Origin: a virus
Length of the DNA: 47,329 nucleotides
IMG/VR virus record: IMGVR_UViG_3300017818_000027
Span: 1 to 47,329 of that record
Strand: one strand, 5' to 3'
Positions 27,249 to 35,985 of the stretch are shown here, piece after piece. Made by a program: the position numbers and the translations under genes. The notes beneath the pieces are model-generated. The model saw only the letters and a list, made by a program, of their open reading frames with translations. It was not told where the DNA came from and ran no database searches. The first letter of the stretch is position 1, and each line of letters opens with the position of its first letter.

Positions 27249-28009
27249 TATACTGTTGTATCCTCTGATCCTGTAGTTGTTACTGCTGTTGATCCATCAA
27301 TTGGAACATCTGCTTCGGCAGGTAAACTCCAGTTTCTTTTTACACTTCTCACATATTGACTGTTGCTGTTAAATCTATAATTTGATACTTTTGCATCATT
27401 GCCTTGGTTTCCACCTAAAACTTTTATTACACCATTGCTTGTAATTTCTTGAATAAATCCTATGTGTCCTCCGCTACGTGTTTTTGATTTGAATATTACA
27501 ACGTCCCATTTACGTATTTTTCCTGTGTCTCTCCAATCAACTTCGCTACCCCAGTTGTACCATGCTTGACTTGACATTGTAGGATTGACTGGTATTTGTG
27601 CAGTATACAAAGCCCAACTTACAAAAGCCGCACACCATGCGTATGTCATAGCACTACTATCTTGTGTGTACGCATTTCCACAAACTTTGTAACATTCTAA
27701 TATCCTAGGATTGCCTGGATTTCCTCTTTCTTTCCAGTCTTGAGTGAGAACATTTTTTAAAAGTGCATCTAATCTTTCATAACCTGGTCCAGATGGTAAT
27801 GGTCCTGGAGTAATATTAGGATCAAGCGGAGGTAAATTTGTACTGTTGCTTCCTGTGTAAGCTCTACTACCAGGACCTGTGCTAGGATAATCTCCTTCTA
27901 AATCAAGGTAATCATATCTGTTTGCTTCTAGTAAATCGTTCCAGGCGGCATTATCCTGTATTTGTGCAGGATTTACTACCGGGCTAAAAGGAATATACAC
28001 TTGACACAT
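27248..28009 (-). CDS. CHAP-type cell-wall amidase/endopeptidase associated with the baseplate
   Basis: A 253-residue protein with a papain-like CHAP domain over about residues 100-215. The catalytic Cys is in YAWCAAFVSW (Cys126), the His in SGGHIGFI (His182), and a LGGNQGN motif (Asn201) completes the triad, matching the TIGR02594 peptidoglycan hydrolase pattern. The N-terminal 80 residues are Pro/Gly-rich and may tether it to the spike. It lies between gp5 (2 nt away) and the PAAR gene (overlapping), so it is most likely a virion-borne enzyme that opens the wall during entry, not a holin-linked lysis gene. No signal peptide is visible. Confidence 0.8.
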   Translation of the reverse strand: MCQVYIPFSPVVNPAQIQDNAAWNDLLEANRYDYLDLEGDYPSTGPGSRAYTGSNSTNLPPLDPNITPGPLPSGPGYERLDALLKNVLTQDWKERGNPGNPRILECYKVCGNAYTQDSSAMTYAWCAAFVSWALYTAQIPVNPTMSSQAWYNWGSEVDWRDTGKIRKWDVVIFKSKTRSGGHIGFIQEITSNGVIKVLGGNQGNDAKVSNYRFNSNSQYVRSVKRNWSLPAEADVPIDGSTAVTTTGSEDTTV

Positions 28010-28010
28010 T

Positions 28011-30614
28011 TTAACTTACTCCACTATTCAAATTTGGATCTATACTTGCTACTAATATTGGACTTCTTACCCAATCAGGATCATATCTACCATTAGACAA
28101 AAACTTAGCTTGATAGTAACCTTGATCTTTTGGATAGCCAAGATTAAATCCGCCTTCTGTACCAGCAATGGCCATTCTAAAGTTTCCTAAAACACCTCTA
28201 CCAAAATCTCTATATCTTTCTTTAAGGTATGCGGCAGTAACAGCAACACTCTTTGCTACATCTGTAAGCATCAACGTAGGATCATCTACAATTTCTACAC
28301 CGAATGGATTATAATCTGACACTAACTCTTCTTTTGTAAGTCCAGCAAGTTTACCATAACGTTCGTGATTGCCTTTACCTGTTAGCTGTATTAGTCCTCT
28401 TCCGATAAATTTAGCACCATCACCTGCTGTTGTATTGCCCATGTTACGTCCAAGTCTATGTTGATTACCGTAAACATATTCAAAAAATTGTGCTTTATCA
28501 GCTTTAAGTTCTGTTAGTGCAGAATCACTAAGTTGTCGTGTACTGCTAAAAATACTACGTATTCTATCGTTGCTTGTTCCGCCATATCCGCCTTCAGTTT
28601 TCAATTCTAATCCGGATTCAGTTTCAGCACAAGCAATAGCAGAGTAAACTTGTTCTTCTGTAAATCCTTCTGCATAAAGAGCTTGTGCAAATACACGAGA
28701 TAACTCTTGTTTACTTACTTTTACAGGTTCTGGATCAGGTGGAATATTTGCCGCTCCTACAGGATCAAATCTTGCACTTCCTTCCGGTGCTGTTCCTGAG
28801 GTATTGTAACTATTTGGTTGAGATCCTGAAAGTACAACTGTTCCTCCAGGTCCTCTAGCAAATGTATCTGGAGTGCTAGGAGGATAAGTTTCAGGTTGTG
28901 AGTTTCCTGCACGTATATTATCTGAACTATATTTTACTGGATCTAAATGTTCATGTTCAAACCAAGGTTCTTGTGAAGGACGTCTACTTGTTTCTCTTGC
29001 TAATTCAGGAGGAGTAGGATCTACAATATTTGGAGCAGGTGGAATAACTGCTTCTGCAGGTGCTTGCGGCGCTGGAGGAGTTGATCCTTGAATATCAATA
29101 TCGTTTCCGTCAGCATATATTACCATGTTTGCACCAGCATGTAAATTTTGTGTAGCATCAGATCGTAGTGTCATAGTGCCTACACTCTTAACATGAAAAA
29201 TATTCCCTGCTTCTATTTTCGTTGCTAATGCACTTTTTTGCGAAATCTCGGCTTCTGCTAATACTTTAATATTTCCTAATGCTTTTAAATTGTAATCTCC
29301 ATCAGTAGTAATGTTTACATATCCACAACCTTCTATACCTACACCTGTTGCACTACCAAGAGCTAAATTTTCTCCAGATATAACACTTTGTTTTGCACCT
29401 GCAACAATACTACCTTCGTTAGTCGCATATAGTATCATATTAGTGTTGGTTTGCATACTTATATCAGCACTTGCATTTACACTAAACTGTGTACCGCTTA
29501 CCATATTGGTGCTGTTAATAGTGCTTGTTTTAATTTTATCTGCTACAAGATTAAATGTTTGACCAGCTGTAATGTTAACATCTTTATCTGCCGTAAAATT
29601 AATATCTTCTTGAGATCTTACACTAATACTATCTCTACTGTAAATATCAATTTTTCCGTTACTTGTAAGTTCAATCCACGCTGTTCCTCTACTGTTACTA
29701 ATGTAAATTAAATCTTCAGTATTGTGCAACACAATTTGGTGTCCTGTACGTGTTCTTAATCGGACATGCTCATTGTGAGGAAGTGTAGGATCGCCGCCAT
29801 CTTCTCTAGCCTCTAAATTTATATATTGCATAGGTGTTTCCCAAGGTTTACCTATACGTAAAAATTTATCATCACCGTCGTCCATTACAAAACTAGAACC
29901 GCCTAATCTACTTTTGAACATGCTTACTTTAGTACCTTCGTGTCCAATTTCAGCTTTTGGAGCACCTTCTCTTTTATCTAAAGGTCCTGGTGTACTCCAT
30001 CCAAATACTGCACTCGGAATATCTCTTCTAGCACTTGATGTTGTGATTCCCCTTACTTCGTCTTCAATTAAACCACTTTGTATAAGACTTTTTGCCAAAT
30101 CTAAATGAACAGATTTTTGCACTGTTGTAGGATCTGATGGAGTTTGATGAATAAATTTATTAAATTCTGCGGCTGGTGCTTTTTTCGGAAAGTCTCGCAA
30201 ATTTGCTGTTGAAGAATTTCCGGGTACCATAAAATTCATAAATTCGTCTTGGATACATCCTATCCAATAACACTTGCTTGTATTTCCTTCTGCAAAAATT
30301 ACAAGAACTCTTGTACCAACATCAGGTGGCACTGCCCAAAATCCTGAACTTTGTTGTGTGTGTCTATAACCTTCATTTCTTGATGATTGAGAAACTGGTG
30401 TTACATTGTAAAAGGGACTCAAATAACTTGCTTCAAATATTTGTCCTGATCTTTCTGGTTGGTTACCCGAAGCAGACTGTTTTAGCAATTCAACCTGTAG
30501 TGTACCCATGTATTTTGTATCAAGATTGTTAATTACAATAGCTTCAAACGGACCTGGACTTAGAGGTTGTGTAGGCCTTACTGATCTTCCTTGTGTTCTA
30601 CTCATTCCTGCCAT
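28011..30614 (-). CDS. 5: gp5 baseplate hub spike with C-terminal GH19-type lysozyme domain
   Basis: I chose the ATG at 30614, where TAATG overlaps the upstream stop and GGAAGG lies at good spacing; this gives 867 residues. An ATG 18 nt further upstream is in frame but has no better ribosome site. Residues about 15-130 form a gp5/VgrG-like OB domain (FEAIVINNLDTKYMGTLQVE). Residues about 320-505 show repeated beta-helix motifs (NGKIDIYSRDSISVRSQEDI, VNITAG). After a Pro-rich linker, residues about 630-810 form a GH19 chitinase/lysozyme-like domain with AETESG (near 660) and GRGLIQLTGKGNHERYG. In T4, gp5 has a gp24-type lysozyme in the middle; here the enzyme is different and C-terminal. Confidence 0.88.
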   Translation of the reverse strand: MAGMSRTQGRSVRPTQPLSPGPFEAIVINNLDTKYMGTLQVELLKQSASGNQPERSGQIFEASYLSPFYNVTPVSQSSRNEGYRHTQQSSGFWAVPPDVGTRVLVIFAEGNTSKCYWIGCIQDEFMNFMVPGNSSTANLRDFPKKAPAAEFNKFIHQTPSDPTTVQKSVHLDLAKSLIQSGLIEDEVRGITTSSARRDIPSAVFGWSTPGPLDKREGAPKAEIGHEGTKVSMFKSRLGGSSFVMDDGDDKFLRIGKPWETPMQYINLEAREDGGDPTLPHNEHVRLRTRTGHQIVLHNTEDLIYISNSRGTAWIELTSNGKIDIYSRDSISVRSQEDINFTADKDVNITAGQTFNLVADKIKTSTINSTNMVSGTQFSVNASADISMQTNTNMILYATNEGSIVAGAKQSVISGENLALGSATGVGIEGCGYVNITTDGDYNLKALGNIKVLAEAEISQKSALATKIEAGNIFHVKSVGTMTLRSDATQNLHAGANMVIYADGNDIDIQGSTPPAPQAPAEAVIPPAPNIVDPTPPELARETSRRPSQEPWFEHEHLDPVKYSSDNIRAGNSQPETYPPSTPDTFARGPGGTVVLSGSQPNSYNTSGTAPEGSARFDPVGAANIPPDPEPVKVSKQELSRVFAQALYAEGFTEEQVYSAIACAETESGLELKTEGGYGGTSNDRIRSIFSSTRQLSDSALTELKADKAQFFEYVYGNQHRLGRNMGNTTAGDGAKFIGRGLIQLTGKGNHERYGKLAGLTKEELVSDYNPFGVEIVDDPTLMLTDVAKSVAVTAAYLKERYRDFGRGVLGNFRMAIAGTEGGFNLGYPKDQGYYQAKFLSNGRYDPDWVRSPILVASIDPNLNSGVS

Positions 30615-33600
30615 TAAAATCCACCTTCCCATCTACCAGTTCTTTTATTGTAGCGAACATTTCCACCAAGATCTGCTCTTGGTAAATTTACTGCCGGAGC
30701 ATCAATATTTCCTTCATTAAGACGCTGAAGTTGTGAAGCCGCTTCACTAGCCGATTGTTCTATAGCTGTTGGAATTTGTACTGGAATATTTTGATTAGCA
30801 ATATTAATTGCTTGTTCTGTACTTACAGGACCATTAGGTAGACCTCCTCTTAGCAAAGGACTTACTCCTAATGTATCTCTATTTAATAATTGTTCTGAAC
30901 TCATAATACTATCTGTGTATGCACTTGGATTGATTGTAGTAACAGCATCGTTAAGACTAGAAAGATTTTGTCCTAAACTATTTTGTAAGTTACTTCCAAC
31001 ACTTGATCCAATGTTTCCTAAAACATCGCCTCCATTTAAATTTAGCTGTGTAAGACCTAGTAAGTCTTGAGAAGCGGCTGTAAGTGCATTGAAGTCTGTA
31101 CCTATCTGTGCTAGATCTTTTATGTTTATACCATTTTGGAATGTTTCAAATGCACTTGCAACTTGACTAAATGCCGCAAACGCATCACTGCCTATTATAT
31201 CTCTTGTTTTTGTAATGACACTTCTAAGGTTATTAAATCCTGGTAAAATGTTTTCTGCTTCTACCATCCAGTCTAATCTATTAGCTGTATCACCTACTCT
31301 AGAATTTGTAGCTGTCAATCGTTTTGCAAATTCTGCTGTAATCTCATTTACACTTTCTGCTGGATTAGTAATAGGAACTAGAGCTCCTACATTTTGGCTT
31401 GGTCCAGATTCTTCTTGATTACGCATTCTAATCATTTGCAATTCTTGTGTAAATACACCTTCTTCAAATTTATGCTGTATTTGAATCACTCTATATAAAC
31501 CACTAAACGTATCAACAATTATTAAATCTTCTGGAAAGATCATTTTGCCCGAAGTTGGATCTGTATCTACAGGTGTCCTAAATAATACATTACAATAAAC
31601 TTCACTTCTTCCTGTATTCACTTGCCCGTCAGCTGTCATTGCTGTGTAAGCAGTATCTCTAGCATGATAGTTACCTACACCGTTATCAGATAACCAAAAA
31701 GGATCACCTACAATACGCATGTCTACCCTAATCATGTCTACATTAGAAAAAATTAATCTATCGTTAAAAGCTCTAGCAACTTGTATTTGAGGATCTGCAA
31801 TTCCGCTACTGTGATCATTTCCTGAAGCGTTATTAACAGTTTCAACAGCTGATGCTTGTCCTTCTATAGGTGTGGTAGTGCCTGCTCCGTCACCTCCTGA
31901 TCTAAAGCCAGGATGAGGGTGTCTTGCGGCTTGCCCTTCTGCCGCACCTACTCTATCTGCGGCTGAGCCTGATCCTCTGTCAGCTGTAAAAGGTGCCAAA
32001 AATGCGTAATTGTATTCTATATTAAAATCAAGGACTGATTTATTTTTTCCTGTATAAACATAGTTGTATTCTTTTGCGGCTTGTACTTTTCTTTCTGCTA
32101 CTCCTTGTGTAGGTTCACTTACTGCCGCAAAATGTTCGTGACCGTATTTTTTTGGAACAACACGATAAACATACAAAGACGGATATTGACCACCTCTTTG
32201 CAATTCTTCTTCGTCTTTGATGACGTATGTATCTGTCTGTATGTCATACCAATCTACCATGCCATCTTCTGGAAGATCATTTAGTTGGCGTGCAAGAGCC
32301 CTTCCGTATTGGCTACTAATTAAAACTTCTTCAATAATTTCTTGTATTCTAGTACCTGCCTTAAATGAAAATACTCTTATATCATCTGAAAGTTGTAAAT
32401 TTCTACTAGTTCGGTTAAAAATAGGATACCTTTGTGATAAACTTTCTTGGTCTGCTAAACCTTGCGAATTCATTGGTTGAGTTCCTCCTGCAAGAGGATC
32501 GTCAATAATCCATTTACTTCCAATTTTATTATTGCTGTAATCACTTGCCGCATATTTCTTAAACATTGTTTCTAACAAACTACTATCAGTAGTTCTATTT
32601 GCTAAACCGTTATAAAATTCTGCGAAGGTTCCTGGCACTTCTTCTGAACCGGCATCTGTACCTACTAAACTTTGATAGTATTCTGATAGATATGCATCAG
32701 TAGTTGGTCTATTAGTGTCTGCTGGACTGCTTACACCAAATTCGTCATAGCCCGGTTGCGCTGTAGCTGTGCCTGTATCAAATTCTCCTCCAGCACCATA
32801 TGCATCATAAATGCTTTTTGGTTCAGATTCTCCTGGAAACAATATAACATATTGATCCGGAGCGGCTACTTGATTTTTTTCTTTTAACTCTTTTAATCTT
32901 TTGTTGTTTATTTCAGTTAAGCTCTGTGCACCTGTTTGTAACATTTCTCTAATTGTTCTGCCACGTAATGCTACATCTGTTTTTATTTGTGTCACTGAAT
33001 CGTGTAGTGCCTGCTCATTCCATGCTATAGCTTCTACTTTGTAGGTTGATCCACCTTCGTTTGTTACAAACTGACTATTGATTAATTTTATAGGAAGTAA
33101 CCTTCTACCATAAGGAACGTCCATTACGTTACCATCAACGTCATAACCTTTAAAATCAATTGTTAACAAAAAAGGCGCTTGTATGTAATGACCAAAACCT
33201 GCTGACTTTGCGGCAACTAAAAGTGCTTGATAAAAAAGTCCCATACTGTAAGGTTCGTAAACTTCAAATTCAATTTTTGTTGCATTAGAATTTCTATTCC
33301 TAGAACCCATCATAACTATGGACTGTATGTTAAGATTATCCATAAAGAATTCAACACTTGCACCCATTGCTTGTTCTACTCTAGTTCTTGATTCTTTACC
33401 TGTGCGTTTAGCACCGCCACCATTTTGTATAATAGACCATTTGGGTTTTGTAGTTCTATAAAGTTCTGGTTTGTTTATTTCATCTTGAGTAAGTATATGC
33501 AAACCAAGAATAGCGTTCATACTTGAATAATCTTCTAATTCATTTGGCCAAGGTGGAGGAGTTACTCCAGGTACCAGTTCTCCAGCACGTACCGAATGTC

Positions 33601-33847
33601 CAATGGGTCCTGGTTTTGGAGATAAATTACTTTTAAACTGTGTTGGATTTTGTGTAGCAAAAGGAGACTTATTTGTAACTAACCCTAATGCTCCTTGTGC
33701 TTCGCCTTGTAAACCTTCTAACTGAGTTTTTACATTTTGTGTAGCACTAAAAAGTTTATTACGAAAATTATTTTCAAACTCTGGTACAAAGTTTGCTAAA
33801 TCGTTAAGTTTTTTGTTTACTCCATTTAGGATGTTTCGGAATGCCAT
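30614..33847 (-). CDS. large baseplate hub protein, gp27-like by position and motifs
   Basis: A 1077-residue protein directly upstream of gp5. It contains hub-type segments: a beta-domain ending STYKVEAIAWNEQALHDSV, a DIRVFSFKAGTRIQEIIEEV helix, then VDMRIVGDPFWL and YRVIQIQHKFEEGVFTQELQ. The last is a common ending of tail hub (gp27/GpD) domains. The C-terminal 250 residues are low-complexity and helical, with repeated Leu/Asn/Gln-rich stretches. T4 gp27 is only about 390 residues, so if homologous this is heavily expanded. The ATG at 33847 has TAGGA upstream, 1 nt after the gp53 stop. In marine T4-like phages such proteins are usually just called structural. Confidence 0.65.
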   Translation of the reverse strand: MAFRNILNGVNKKLNDLANFVPEFENNFRNKLFSATQNVKTQLEGLQGEAQGALGLVTNKSPFATQNPTQFKSNLSPKPGPIGHSVRAGELVPGVTPPPWPNELEDYSSMNAILGLHILTQDEINKPELYRTTKPKWSIIQNGGGAKRTGKESRTRVEQAMGASVEFFMDNLNIQSIVMMGSRNRNSNATKIEFEVYEPYSMGLFYQALLVAAKSAGFGHYIQAPFLLTIDFKGYDVDGNVMDVPYGRRLLPIKLINSQFVTNEGGSTYKVEAIAWNEQALHDSVTQIKTDVALRGRTIREMLQTGAQSLTEINNKRLKELKEKNQVAAPDQYVILFPGESEPKSIYDAYGAGGEFDTGTATAQPGYDEFGVSSPADTNRPTTDAYLSEYYQSLVGTDAGSEEVPGTFAEFYNGLANRTTDSSLLETMFKKYAASDYSNNKIGSKWIIDDPLAGGTQPMNSQGLADQESLSQRYPIFNRTSRNLQLSDDIRVFSFKAGTRIQEIIEEVLISSQYGRALARQLNDLPEDGMVDWYDIQTDTYVIKDEEELQRGGQYPSLYVYRVVPKKYGHEHFAAVSEPTQGVAERKVQAAKEYNYVYTGKNKSVLDFNIEYNYAFLAPFTADRGSGSAADRVGAAEGQAARHPHPGFRSGGDGAGTTTPIEGQASAVETVNNASGNDHSSGIADPQIQVARAFNDRLIFSNVDMIRVDMRIVGDPFWLSDNGVGNYHARDTAYTAMTADGQVNTGRSEVYCNVLFRTPVDTDPTSGKMIFPEDLIIVDTFSGLYRVIQIQHKFEEGVFTQELQMIRMRNQEESGPSQNVGALVPITNPAESVNEITAEFAKRLTATNSRVGDTANRLDWMVEAENILPGFNNLRSVITKTRDIIGSDAFAAFSQVASAFETFQNGINIKDLAQIGTDFNALTAASQDLLGLTQLNLNGGDVLGNIGSSVGSNLQNSLGQNLSSLNDAVTTINPSAYTDSIMSSEQLLNRDTLGVSPLLRGGLPNGPVSTEQAINIANQNIPVQIPTAIEQSASEAASQLQRLNEGNIDAPAVNLPRADLGGNVRYNKRTGRWEGGF

Positions 33848-33848
33848 T

Positions 33849-34154
33849 TTAAATTCCTAACATTGTTTTCAAAGCCGGCCCTTTTGGCAAATATATTTTT
33901 GTTCCTGCTTCTATATCAAAAACAGGATCTTTAATTGTATCCATATTTCTTTGTGCAAATACCCACCATAATTTTGTAGTGCCATATAAATCATAAGCTA
34001 ATAAATCTGGACGGTGTGTGTATTGAGTTTCTATTTCATAAAGTACATCATCTGCTTCAGCAGGCACTGGTCTAATCGAAAAAACTCCTAGATAGTCATT
34101 TCCTACTTTAGGTGTATTTTTCCAAGGACTTGAAGCACTATAACTTGCAGGCAT
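33849..34154 (-). CDS. 53: baseplate wedge subunit gp53 (LysM-like)
   Basis: A 101-residue protein with the characteristic gp53 pattern: YTHRPDLLAYDLYGTTKLWW, then VFAQRN, and a C-terminal EAGTKIYLP. gp53 joins adjacent wedges in the T4 baseplate and has a LysM-like fold. It is about half the T4 length (196) but is the normal size for marine relatives. The start overlaps the stop of the gp48/54-like gene (TAATG). Its place between tube-cap and hub genes agrees with a baseplate assembly cassette. Confidence 0.88.
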   Translation of the reverse strand: MPASYSASSPWKNTPKVGNDYLGVFSIRPVPAEADDVLYEIETQYTHRPDLLAYDLYGTTKLWWVFAQRNMDTIKDPVFDIEAGTKIYLPKGPALKTMLGI

Positions 34155-35011
34155 TATATCATTCCATTATTACTAATTAATTTTCCACTTACAAAATCTT
34201 GTAGTGTAAATTTTTCTATATGTGTTCTACTGTAAATTGGTTGTACAGTAACAGCAATTAAACTTTGTGAAGGTACCCAGGTTCCTGGTTTTGTTTGATT
34301 TCCTGGAGTATCTGTTTCTCCCTCAATATCTGTTTTTAGATAATCAACATCTTGCGGCATATCAATATTAAAACCTGTTACTACACATGGTACATTTTTA
34401 AACACATATTCACCATAACCATTAAGTTTTGTAATAGGTGGCGGATTTCCTGTGTTAGCTCCATTGTCTCCATAAAACATTTTAGTCAATGTTCTTAAGA
34501 ATGTAACTGCGGCTACCCAATATTTTGCATCTGTGTTGTTTTCAATAAAAAAGTCACCACTAATTGTAATTGCATCCACAGATGATGTTTGATAATTAAA
34601 AAAAGGATAATTAGTATGTACAGGTTGCATTGAGTTGTAGCTTGCAGAGTGTGAAAATATTATCGAAGGAGTAAAAGGAAATATCATTCTGTTACCAGTT
34701 CCGTCTGTTCCGAGAGGTTTTAATAATTCACTGTTAAGTTCTTGTAATACTGGAGGTACAGATAAACTTACACGCCAATCGTTGTCGCCAGCATCATCTA
34801 TAACCAATGCAGTTGTTGTAGTACGTTCTTCAGGCACACCATTAGCAGGTAGATTCCTACTGCGTACAGATCTCATGTATCCAGCGGCTTCGCCAGTAAA
34901 TTTAGCAACTTTATTTGCTTTTTCTGAAATTGCACCCTGCAAAACACCACGTGCATCTCTAGCTATTTGTACACCAGGCTTGTTAGGATCTGCGTCTTTA
35001 AATGTTGGCAT
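34154..35011 (-). CDS. baseplate tail-tube cap/junction protein, gp48/gp54-like
   Basis: A 285-residue protein with a conserved core (FPFTPSIIFSHSASYNSMQ, then FFIENNTDAKYWVAAVTFLR, and GYGEYVFKNVPCVVTGFNID) followed by VTVQPIYSRTHIEKFTLQDF. This matches my recollection of the gp48/gp54 proteins that start tail-tube growth on the central baseplate; I cannot separate the two. The Arg/Asn-rich N-terminal 50 residues probably interact with neighbouring hub parts. It is the first gene of the minus-strand late block. AGGAG and an ACTAAATA late-promoter variant lie upstream of the ATG at 35011. Confidence 0.75.
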   Translation of the reverse strand: MPTFKDADPNKPGVQIARDARGVLQGAISEKANKVAKFTGEAAGYMRSVRSRNLPANGVPEERTTTTALVIDDAGDNDWRVSLSVPPVLQELNSELLKPLGTDGTGNRMIFPFTPSIIFSHSASYNSMQPVHTNYPFFNYQTSSVDAITISGDFFIENNTDAKYWVAAVTFLRTLTKMFYGDNGANTGNPPPITKLNGYGEYVFKNVPCVVTGFNIDMPQDVDYLKTDIEGETDTPGNQTKPGTWVPSQSLIAVTVQPIYSRTHIEKFTLQDFVSGKLISNNGMI

Positions 35012-35034
35012 AATTATTTTACTCCTAGTAGTAT

Positions 35035-35042
35035 TATTTAGT
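35035..35042 (-). promoter_or_regulatory. late promoter variant ACTAAATA
   Basis: The minus strand reads ACTAAATAATAC about 24 nt before the baseplate operon start at 35011. The same octamer occurs on the plus strand before 40098. It touches the -35 box of the divergent gp55 promoter. Confidence 0.5.
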
Positions 35043-35070
35043 TGACTTTTTAATGTACGTATATTATAAT
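35042..35070 (+). promoter_or_regulatory. sigma-70 promoter of the late sigma factor gene
   Basis: TTGACT (35042-35047), a 17-nt spacer, and TATAAT (35065-35070): five of six matches in the -35 box and a perfect -10 box. Initiation near 35077 gives a short leader with AAAGAGG before the gp55 ATG at 35096. Confidence 0.85.
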
Positions 35071-35095
35071 AAGGCTATAAAACGGAAAGAGGAAT

Positions 35096-35926
35096 ATGAG
35101 AAAAACAAATTACTTAAACAATAAAGACATATTAGCAGAAATACATAAATCAAAAAATACGTTTAATAGTTATACAGATCCAGAATATGGATATTTTGAT
35201 ATTATTTTACCAGACGTGTCTAAAATAAACATAAGAACTATTGCAGAAGCAAAAAGAAATAAAGCAAAAAAATTAAGCACACAAGCGTTTGAACAAGCAA
35301 AAGCTCAGGGTAAAAAAGTAAAACAAGCAGATTGTGCTATAGATTACAAAAAAATTGACAAAAATGAATTAATTTTTAGAATTATGACTTACGAACATAT
35401 TCCTGAAGAGCCAGGACGTAAGAAAAATCCAAAAACTGTAGCAGATACAAAAGTAAAATTAAATTTTCCGCCTTTCCAGCACTACAAATTCAATGACGAC
35501 AATGAATTAATAGTAGTTGGAAAAAGCCATTGGCAAGGAGGCATGGAAAATGGCCATTTTTCACTTACGCACGGCCAAGCAACAAATAAACTTGCTATGA
35601 TGTGGATGAAATTGTGTGATCGTTATGCTACAAGAGGTAATGTAAGAGGATATACTTACAATGATGAAATGCGAGGACAAGCAATACTGCAATTAGCACA
35701 GATTGGATTGCAGTTTGACGAATCTAAAAGTAACAACCCGTTTGCTTACTACACAGCGGCAGTCACAAACTCATTTGTACGTGTTATCAACCTTGAAAAA
35801 CGTAATCAGAACATTAGAGACGACATCCTTGAAATGAATGATATGAACCCAAGTTATACTAGACAGCATCAAGGCGAATGGGAAGCAAGTGTTAGACGCG
35901 AAAAAGAAGCGGCAGAGGCAAAATAA
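35096..35926 (+). CDS. 55: late-transcription sigma factor gp55
   Basis: A 276-residue member of the T4 gp55 family, the highly diverged sigma factor that directs host RNA polymerase to TATAAATA late promoters. The recognisable part is at about residues 175-250, with RYATRGNVRGYTYNDEMRG, IGLQFDESKSNNPFAYYTAA and VTNSFVRVINLEKRNQNI, corresponding to sigma region 2. It is longer than T4 gp55 (185 residues) because of an extra, lysine-rich N-terminal portion. AGAGGAAT precedes the ATG. It is driven by a near-consensus sigma-70 promoter and is divergent from the baseplate genes it should activate. Confidence 0.9.
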   Translation: MRKTNYLNNKDILAEIHKSKNTFNSYTDPEYGYFDIILPDVSKINIRTIAEAKRNKAKKLSTQAFEQAKAQGKKVKQADCAIDYKKIDKNELIFRIMTYEHIPEEPGRKKNPKTVADTKVKLNFPPFQHYKFNDDNELIVVGKSHWQGGMENGHFSLTHGQATNKLAMMWMKLCDRYATRGNVRGYTYNDEMRGQAILQLAQIGLQFDESKSNNPFAYYTAAVTNSFVRVINLEKRNQNIRDDILEMNDMNPSYTRQHQGEWEASVRREKEAAEAK

Positions 35927-35930
35927 CCTC

Positions 35931-35959
35931 TTGACTTTATACAATTTTTAGTGTAAGCT
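35931..35959 (+). promoter_or_regulatory. probable sigma-70 promoter for gp47-gp46 operon
   Basis: TTGACT (35931-35936), a 17-nt spacer, and TAAGCT (35954-35959), which keeps the key T-A-----T positions. It lies in the 59-nt gap after gp55. The -35 box is identical to that of the gp55 promoter. Confidence 0.6.
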
Positions 35960-35985
35960 AGTAAAAAATATTAAGAGGATATTAA

